Program-made: the position numbers and the translations under genes
Shown: one piece after another, positions 6,285 to 11,646 of the stretch
Position numbering within the stretch: position 1 is the stretch's first letter
Layout of the letters: each line of letters starts with the position of its first letter
DNA from: Solobacterium sp.
GTDB lineage: Bacteria > Bacillota_I > Bacilli_A > Erysipelotrichales > Erysipelotrichaceae
Direction: 5' to 3'
Length of the DNA stretch: 11,646 bases
Assembly (NCBI GenBank): GCA_017543025.1
Contig: JAFYGX010000079.1
Coordinates: 1 to 11,646, forward strand
Notes under the pieces: model-generated
The model's input: the letters and a program-made list of their open reading frames with translations, nothing else
What the model was told of the DNA's origin: nothing
Databases searched by the model: none

Positions 6285-9200
6285 GGCCATCGTCCTCCTT
6301 CAGACGGAACATACCGTCTCTGTGACTGTAATTCGGATTATAGTAAGGATCCTTCACATCCTTCCATTCCTTCGCAAGCATATCTCTGGCACCGGAAGAA
6401 AGCAGCGGGTCAGACTCACTGCATTCGATCACAACCGAAGGGTCATATACGACATGTCTGCCGCAGGCCTGTGCCCGCATGCAGAAATCAGCTGCCGCCC
6501 CTTCCGCAAAGCCGGAACGGAATCCGTTCAGCTGCTGAAACAGACTGCCGCTCAGCGCAAACAGACGGTAATCAACTGCCGCGGCATCACGCGGATTGAT
6601 CACAGCCCCGGTAATTCCCTGCTCATAGGCATTCGCCCCATGATACACATAGCTGAATCCTTCCGCTGTTCCTGCCACGAGAAACGCGCCTCGCAGTCTT
6701 CCCTGATCGGTAACCGATTTTACGCCGACCACTCCGACGTCGCTTCGCTGAAAATAACCGCTCAGCACATCCATCACCGGCCCGGCCGTTTCCGCAATCC
6801 GGATACCGGTATCCGCAAACAGGAAGCACCTGCCCTGCGCATGAGAGGCTACCGCATTCGCAGCCAGCGCAGGATCCCTTCGCTCTTCTTCCTTCAGACG
6901 GCATACGGATACGAGTGAAGACCGCTCAAACAGGTCGATCAGAGCCGTTTCCCGTTCAGCGTCACAGTCATACAGAATCACTTCCTTCAGCGAAACACTG
7001 CGCTGAATCACCTCTCTCAGACGAACCAGACATACGGAAAGATCATCCTGCACATTTTCAAGAATCAGAGAACAGGTATTCGCCTCAGTTTCATACGCCA
7101 GCCGGTAAAACTGCAGATGATCGGTATCGCACACCTTCACGCGGTACCCCATCCGCCCGCAATGATCTTCCAGCGCACGCCTGCCGCTTTCCCGGCAATA
7201 GAGCTTACTGCGAAGATCTCCGGCAGTTGACCCTTCATGAATCCGCCAGTGATAGAGAATCTTCGGGATATGCCGGATCATATGCGAATGTTCGAAACAG
7301 CGGAGAATAAAATCATAATCCTGTGAGCCGTCATAGGAAGAGCGAAAGCCGCCAGCCTGTTCGGCAATTGAGCGCCGGACCAGAAACAGATGACAGATGT
7401 AGTTGTTGGAATACAGCAGATCCGGATTGAAATCCGGTTTGTAATGCGCTCCGAAATACTGCGTTGAATCCGCATTCACCTTATCTTCATCCGTATAGAT
7501 CATATCCGCTTCATCCATCCAGGCAGCCGCTTCTTCCAGCGCGGTTTCCGCAAGCAGATCATCATGATCAAGCAGGGCGATATACGCCCCTTTTGCCATG
7601 CGAAGCGCTTCATTGGTGTTGCCGGCAATTCCCTTATTCTCCTTCAGCACCCGGACATGAATCCGCGGGTCCGTTTCCGAAACAGAAGAAAGATATGCCG
7701 AACGCTCACTGTCTTCTTCCGATGCAGAGCCATCCGCAATGCACAGCTCCCAGTTCTCAAATGTCTGATGCCGGACGGAATCCACCATCTCCTTCAGATA
7801 CACCAGCGGGGTCCGGTAAACAGGAACGATCACGCTGATTTTCGGAGAGCGGATCACGGACTCCGGTACCGTTACAGGTTCGTTTTCTGTCTGCAGTTCT
7901 GATACGGCCGGATGATGTTCCGCTTCGGCCTGCTGTTCCGGCTGAGGAAGCGGTACAGGCTTTCGTACCCCTTCTGCTTCAAATACGAGCTGGATGCCGG
8001 CAGTTTTATCGGATAGCAGTATGATCTCATAGCCGATCATCACTTCAGAAAACAGGGCATCCCCTGCCAGATTTCCTGCGACGTCCCGGCGGGCAGTCTG
8101 AAACACTTCTGCCGTTTCAATGCATGAGCCTTCTTCATTCTGAACGCGGCACGCACACGGCAGGACAGCGATCCGCTGTTTTCCGTAATACAGTGACGCA
8201 AATGCCCAGGCAATGACCTGTACTCCCCCGGCTCGAACATTCACATGTTCCGCCGCAGCACTGATCTCGGTACGGGTTTTTACAGAAAAACGGGCGAGGT
8301 CTTCCTCTGTCCCGTTCCACTTCAGACCCGTTTCCTTAAATGCAAGTGAAAATGACCGGATTCCGGTTCCGTTCACCACACCGCTCACCCGAAACCGGCA
8401 GACTCCTGCACATAGGCCGATCCGCGGATATCTGGGCGTCAGATAGGTCACCTGTGACTGAATCTCCGTTCCATCCGCCTGCACAGCCGGCGTGAGCGTA
8501 AGGATTTCATGCCGGATCTGTTCGATCTGCCCTTCCAGCCAGAAAAAGGTTTTTCCGCCTGCCTGAGCAAACCGGATCCATTCAATCCGGGAAAACTCTT
8601 CTTCATTTTCAGCAACAGCAGGAAAAGAAGTTCCGGCTATTGCCCGTTCCAGTTTCTGTTTCAGACCGCGCAGCTTCCCGAACAGGTTCTTTCCTTTATC
8701 CGCTGCTTTTGCACGTTCTTCTTCATACGAACGTTTCAATGATTCATATGCATCTCCAACCGGTTCAATTGTAAGATCCGCAACGATCCGGCCGGCTCCC
8801 TGCATGTCTCCTTCCACCAGCAGAATCGGGTCTTCGCCCATCAGCCAGGTCTTCTCTCCGACTGCCATTCCATGAACCGCATGAACCGTCAGGGGTCCTT
8901 TCTCTGAGCGCAGTTCATGAACAATCAGACGGCAGGGATTCGCACCCGGATCAATGCGGAGCGCTTTCGCTCCGGATGGCAGTTCAAAGGAATAAACACT
9001 GCGTACTTCCCGGATCGGAATAACAAAGCTCCGGTCTTCGGAAAGCGAACCATGATCATCGCCATAGTAAATCTGAAGCTCCTGTGAAACGGATCCGTCT
9101 TCGATGCCGGGGCTCATCAGCTCATAGAATTCCTGCATCGTCACAGTCTGTCCGCGCACGGTTTTCTGAAACTGCGCTTCCATCTTCTGAAACAGCAGAA

Positions 9201-10755
9201 TCATCGCATCATCGATTCCGTACTTCGCAAAGATCCCGTCCTTTCTGAAGCACTCTCTGCCAGCCGCATCATCGACGTAGTAATGCAGGATGCGGTACTT
9301 CAGAAATTCAGCAGGAACCGGAAAGTCAAACGTCCATTCATAATCGATCACATGCTTCACATCACCGTCACAGATGACGTTGCGCATGATGAGATCGATA
9401 TCTGTAACCGGAAGACTGGAAAACCGCTGCGGCTGTTCTGCTTTACCAAACCAGAATTCGAATTCACTGCCTGGTTCAAACGGCCCGCATGCGTCCGTCG
9501 GAACTGCAGCCTGAAGAAATTCATCAATCAGCTTATAAGCCGCTTCCATCCCTTCATTCTTCAGTGCCTGATCGACAAGCCGGTCATAGGAAATCCCTTC
9601 CGCATATGGAAACACAGCCGTCTCCTGCTCTGCCGACTGCAGATCAAACTTCATCCCGCTGCCTTCGTACAGCTCTGAAAGCCGTCCCTGCCCCTTCTTC
9701 ATCGCTTCGATATGGGCGGGTTTTCCGCGTTTGATTACGGTCTTTCCGGTTTCATCTGAGAGAATTGAAGTCGAAACCGCATATTCCGGTGCCCGCTCAT
9801 TTGAGTATTTGACATACTGCAGCGGGGAGTTCTTCTCTTCTTTTGTGATTTCAATCAGAAATGAATTGGAAACGATCGGAAACAGATCATTGTCATTCAG
9901 CGAGGCAAGCACTTTATTGTTGTCAAACAGCGACAGTCTGGTTTTGTCATAGTTCTGCGGAGCCGCATACAGCTCATGATTTTCCGGCAGCCGCTCATCA
10001 GAGAACAGATACATCGGAAATTTGTAGTCCGGATACGGATAGTAAAAGCGGTAATGCGATACGCCGCACTTTGAAAACAGATTCAGCCATTCCTTATGGC
10101 TGAAGGTACGGATCCGGCTGTCCGGTTCATACCCTTCGATACCGCTGAAAAACTGGCCGTTATGGTCTTCCCGGTAACCGGCAAAATACTTGAAGCCAAG
10201 CCGGTTTTCAATCGCAATCACCAGTGTTCCGTGCGGCGCAAGGTGCTTCAGAACAGAGTTCAGAAACGTCTCATACGGATGATCTCCGCTGATATAATAG
10301 CCGCCGTATTCAAAGACGCCGATCAGGGTGATCACATCATAATCACACGGCAGATGCGGCTCCACGGTCTCATAGTTGCCGACGATGATCTTCATATTCG
10401 AAGCGTTCTGATTGCGGGCTGCGTTGATCATTGAACGCCGCTTTGAAAGATCCACGCAGGTCAGAGAACCCGCATGCGCTGCGAGCGCAGGTGAGATTGC
10501 CCCGCATCCGCTTCCAATCTCCAGCACCTTCTCATCGCCTCTGAAATTCAGATGGCGTACGATGTTCTGGCGGATATCCGAAAGATGATACAGAAACGGC
10601 CAGGCGTTCTTTTCCCGGATAATTCTGCTGTATTCCTCTTCCGGGTGTGTCTTTACGGTATTCAGCAGATCATCTTCGATCGAACCGTCCGAGTACAGAT
10701 CCTCACCGGGATAGTAATCAAGATTCAGTATTACATTGCCGATTCTTTCTTCCAT
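6265..10755 (-). CDS. giant fusion: SAM methyltransferase, kinase-like fold, beta domains, GT2 glycosyltransferase, pseudo-GT
   Basis: This protein has 1496 residues and no membrane segment. Residues 55-240 are a class I methyltransferase with VLEIGSGCGAIS (77-88) as the SAM-binding loop and acidic Asp102. Residues 290-500 look kinase-like: TVIK (339-342) as a beta-3 Lys, VFPYAEG (381-387) as hinge, DIDLIMRN (452-459) placing Asp454 and Asn459 five apart as in HxDxxxxN, and IDYEW (470-474) as the DFG-like Asp. Residues 575-665 are beta-rich, 668-706 a charged helix, and 715-930 two more beta-rich units, followed by a Gln/Glu/Pro linker (935-968). Residues 972-1180 are an intact GT2 domain (DHDD 1063-1066, YTDEDK 1087-1092, GSQDYD 1143-1148, HWRIH 1169-1173). 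Residues 1228-1475 are a GT-like unit with DTG (1315-1317) in place of NDD. Its ribosome site overlaps the exporter stop. A role in extending and capping the chain is inference. Confidence 0.9.
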   Translation of the reverse strand: MEERIGNVILNLDYYPGEDLYSDGSIEDDLLNTVKTHPEEEYSRIIREKNAWPFLYHLSDIRQNIVRHLNFRGDEKVLEIGSGCGAISPALAAHAGSLTCVDLSKRRSMINAARNQNASNMKIIVGNYETVEPHLPCDYDVITLIGVFEYGGYYISGDHPYETFLNSVLKHLAPHGTLVIAIENRLGFKYFAGYREDHNGQFFSGIEGYEPDSRIRTFSHKEWLNLFSKCGVSHYRFYYPYPDYKFPMYLFSDERLPENHELYAAPQNYDKTRLSLFDNNKVLASLNDNDLFPIVSNSFLIEITKEEKNSPLQYVKYSNERAPEYAVSTSILSDETGKTVIKRGKPAHIEAMKKGQGRLSELYEGSGMKFDLQSAEQETAVFPYAEGISYDRLVDQALKNEGMEAAYKLIDEFLQAAVPTDACGPFEPGSEFEFWFGKAEQPQRFSSLPVTDIDLIMRNVICDGDVKHVIDYEWTFDFPVPAEFLKYRILHYYVDDAAGRECFRKDGIFAKYGIDDAMILLFQKMEAQFQKTVRGQTVTMQEFYELMSPGIEDGSVSQELQIYYGDDHGSLSEDRSFVIPIREVRSVYSFELPSGAKALRIDPGANPCRLIVHELRSEKGPLTVHAVHGMAVGEKTWLMGEDPILLVEGDMQGAGRIVADLTIEPVGDAYESLKRSYEEERAKAADKGKNLFGKLRGLKQKLERAIAGTSFPAVAENEEEFSRIEWIRFAQAGGKTFFWLEGQIEQIRHEILTLTPAVQADGTEIQSQVTYLTPRYPRIGLCAGVCRFRVSGVVNGTGIRSFSLAFKETGLKWNGTEEDLARFSVKTRTEISAAAEHVNVRAGGVQVIAWAFASLYYGKQRIAVLPCACRVQNEEGSCIETAEVFQTARRDVAGNLAGDALFSEVMIGYEIILLSDKTAGIQLVFEAEGVRKPVPLPQPEQQAEAEHHPAVSELQTENEPVTVPESVIRSPKISVIVPVYRTPLVYLKEMVDSVRHQTFENWELCIADGSASEEDSERSAYLSSVSETDPRIHVRVLKENKGIAGNTNEALRMAKGAYIALLDHDDLLAETALEEAAAWMDEADMIYTDEDKVNADSTQYFGAHYKPDFNPDLLYSNNYICHLFLVRRSIAEQAGGFRSSYDGSQDYDFILRCFEHSHMIRHIPKILYHWRIHEGSTAGDLRSKLYCRESGRRALEDHCGRMGYRVKVCDTDHLQFYRLAYETEANTCSLILENVQDDLSVCLVRLREVIQRSVSLKEVILYDCDAERETALIDLFERSSLVSVCRLKEEERRDPALAANAVASHAQGRCFLFADTGIRIAETAGPVMDVLSGYFQRSDVGVVGVKSVTDQGRLRGAFLVAGTAEGFSYVYHGANAYEQGITGAVINPRDAAAVDYRLFALSGSLFQQLNGFRSGFAEGAAADFCMRAQACGRHVVYDPSVVIECSESDPLLSSGARDMLAKEWKDVKDPYYNPNYSHRDGMFRLKEDDGHAASEQ
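6294..6300 (-). promoter_or_regulatory. Shine-Dalgarno site inside the upstream gene's 3' end
   Basis: AAGGAGG on the minus strand lies within the last codons of the 1496-residue gene. Spacing to ATG 6284 is 9 bases and to ATG 6290 only 3, so it favours 6284. Its position ties translation of the tandem GT2 protein to that of its upstream neighbour. Confidence 0.75.
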
Positions 10756-10763
10756 ATCAATAG

Positions 10764-10768
10764 TCCTT
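10764..10768 (-). promoter_or_regulatory. Shine-Dalgarno site overlapping the exporter stop codon
   Basis: The minus strand reads TAAGGA at the end of the ABC ATPase gene, so the TAA stop shares bases with AAGGA, which is 8 bases before the ATG at 10755. This supports that start and suggests termination-reinitiation coupling between exporter and fusion enzyme. Confidence 0.7.
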
Positions 10769-11646
10769 ACTGCTCTACTGTCACGACAGAGTTCATGTCA
10801 TAGAACCCGACCGTATTCTTATCGGAGACCACCGTCAGATCGCACACATCGTACAGCCGGTGATATACGACAAACTCGTCTCCTTCATAGCCGGTACATC
10901 CAAGGGACAGCAGATACTGTCCTCCCTGCAGATCCATCTGCTGGGTAAACGAAACCTTCCGCTCTTCTCCGGCTTTTCCCGCGATATCCGCGTGTTCATA
11001 CCACGTATTCGTTCCGGTCACATCCTGCCCTTTGATATTCTTGATCGTAAAGGCAAGAATCGGGAAATTCACATCCCTGTGAAACCGGACCCGGATTCGG
11101 ATCGTAAACGATCTGCCCTTGATAATATCCTGTGAAGGCACTCCGTTTTCATCCAGAATGCCGAAATCAACGATTTCTGCCTCTTTTGTGCCATATTCGC
11201 TGAATTCGGGATTGCGGCGCATCTCTTTGCTTAATTCCGAGGTATCTTCCCTGACGCCGGAGGCGGTCTGAATATCATTTCCTTCTTCATCCACCTGATT
11301 GACCAGCACCTTCTTGTACAGGTCAATCATCGCCTGCGGCTTTCCTTCCGCAAGCTTTTTCCCGCTCCGCATCAGAATGACACGGTCACAGTACTTCGCA
11401 ATGCTGGAAAGATCATGGCTTACCAGCAGCACCGTCCGCCCTGCCTGCTTGAATTCATCAAACTTCTTATAGCACTTGGACTGGAAATAGACATCGCCGA
11501 CTGACAGCGCTTCATCCACGATCAGAATCTCGGGATCGATATTGATCGCCACCGCAAAGGCAAGCCGTACGAACATTCCGCTGGAATAGGTCTTGACCGG
11601 CTGGTTGATGAAGTCGCCGATATCTGCAAAGGCAATGATCGAATCA
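10767..11646 (-). CDS. wzt: polysaccharide ABC exporter ATPase with C-terminal Wzt domain (5' end outside window)
   Basis: The frame is open to the right edge: 292 residues are visible and the N-terminus, including Walker A, is missing. An internal ATG at 11576 lies inside the signature motif and is not the real start. Numbering from the first visible codon: VKTYSSGM (17-24) is the Wzt/TagH form of the ABC signature, ILIVDEA (40-46) is Walker B with Asp44 and Glu45, and His77 in LLVSHD is the H-loop. Residues about 150-292 (starting KEAEIVDFGILDENG) match the Wzt_C carbohydrate-binding domain, which in O8/O9a-type systems recognises the modified end of the chain before export. TagH of teichoic-acid export shares the ATPase but has a different C-terminus. 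The permease partner is presumably upstream, outside the window. The stop is 11 bases before the fusion gene, so they are co-transcribed. Confidence 0.92.
   Translation of the reverse strand, partial: DSIIAFADIGDFINQPVKTYSSGMFVRLAFAVAINIDPEILIVDEALSVGDVYFQSKCYKKFDEFKQAGRTVLLVSHDLSSIAKYCDRVILMRSGKKLAEGKPQAMIDLYKKVLVNQVDEEGNDIQTASGVREDTSELSKEMRRNPEFSEYGTKEAEIVDFGILDENGVPSQDIIKGRSFTIRIRVRFHRDVNFPILAFTIKNIKGQDVTGTNTWYEHADIAGKAGEERKVSFTQQMDLQGGQYLLSLGCTGYEGDEFVVYHRLYDVCDLTVVSDKNTVGFYDMNSVVTVEQ

Noticed and set aside
6265..10755. Possibility that the 1496-residue frame is two or more genes joined by an assembly error
   Set aside because: The frame is uninterrupted, domains are joined by plausible linkers, and no internal ribosome site with a family-like start stood out near the GT2 boundary.
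10767..11576. ATG at 11576 as the start of the ABC ATPase
   Set aside because: The frame continues upstream to the window edge and includes VKTYSSG of the ABC signature, so this Met is internal.
4125..11646. Frequent TTCCGG/CCGGAA words, considered as DNA-uptake or phage-resistance signals
   Set aside because: They occur mainly in coding frames as Pro-Glu, Pro-Asp and Arg (CGG) codon pairs, without fixed flanks or pairing into terminators, so codon preference explains them.

Overview
The window looks like part of a surface-polysaccharide locus of a low-to-mid-GC Gram-positive bacterium (Bacillota; a gut-type Clostridia or Erysipelotrichia member is my best guess). This rests on AGGAGG-type Shine-Dalgarno sites, a near-consensus sigma-A promoter, and a TagH/Wzt-type ABC ATPase beside large multidomain GT2 glycosyltransferases. 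Species cannot be fixed from the sequence alone.

Layout. At the left edge is a possible tail of an unidentified protein (to base 53), then a 53-residue zinc-ribbon protein (103-264) with its own intrinsic terminator. About 400 bases without a convincing gene follow. Next is a minus-strand membrane O-acyltransferase (678-1805). A 463-base divergent intergenic region (1806-2268) carries an inverted repeat, a tandem 11-bp repeat, a near-consensus plus-strand promoter and a hairpin at the predicted mRNA 5' end. A plus-strand GT2 glycosyltransferase (2269-4008) runs convergently into a strong bidirectional terminator (4063-4105). From the right edge, a minus-strand operon runs toward that terminator: the ATPase of a polysaccharide ABC exporter with a C-terminal Wzt-type carbohydrate-binding domain (10767 to beyond the edge); a 1496-residue fusion of methyltransferase, kinase-like fold, beta domains, GT2 and pseudo-GT2 (6265-10755); and a tandem GT2 protein (4125-6284). 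The three genes are separated by 11 nt or overlap by 20 nt, and look translationally coupled.

How the genes may work together. GT2 enzymes build a chain on the cytoplasmic face, the methyltransferase/kinase-like module caps it, the exporter's Wzt_C domain reads the cap, and the ABC transporter moves the chain out. The acyltransferase may O-acylate it. This resembles the E. coli O9a WbdD/Wzt chain-termination logic, here in a Gram-positive and fused to a glycosyltransferase. The capping role is inference from domain content and order. A second theme is that the three GT2 proteins each have two GT-A halves with complementary losses of metal-binding residues: two have an intact first half and eroded second half, the third the reverse.

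I see no tRNA, rRNA, CRISPR array, insertion sequence or integrase.
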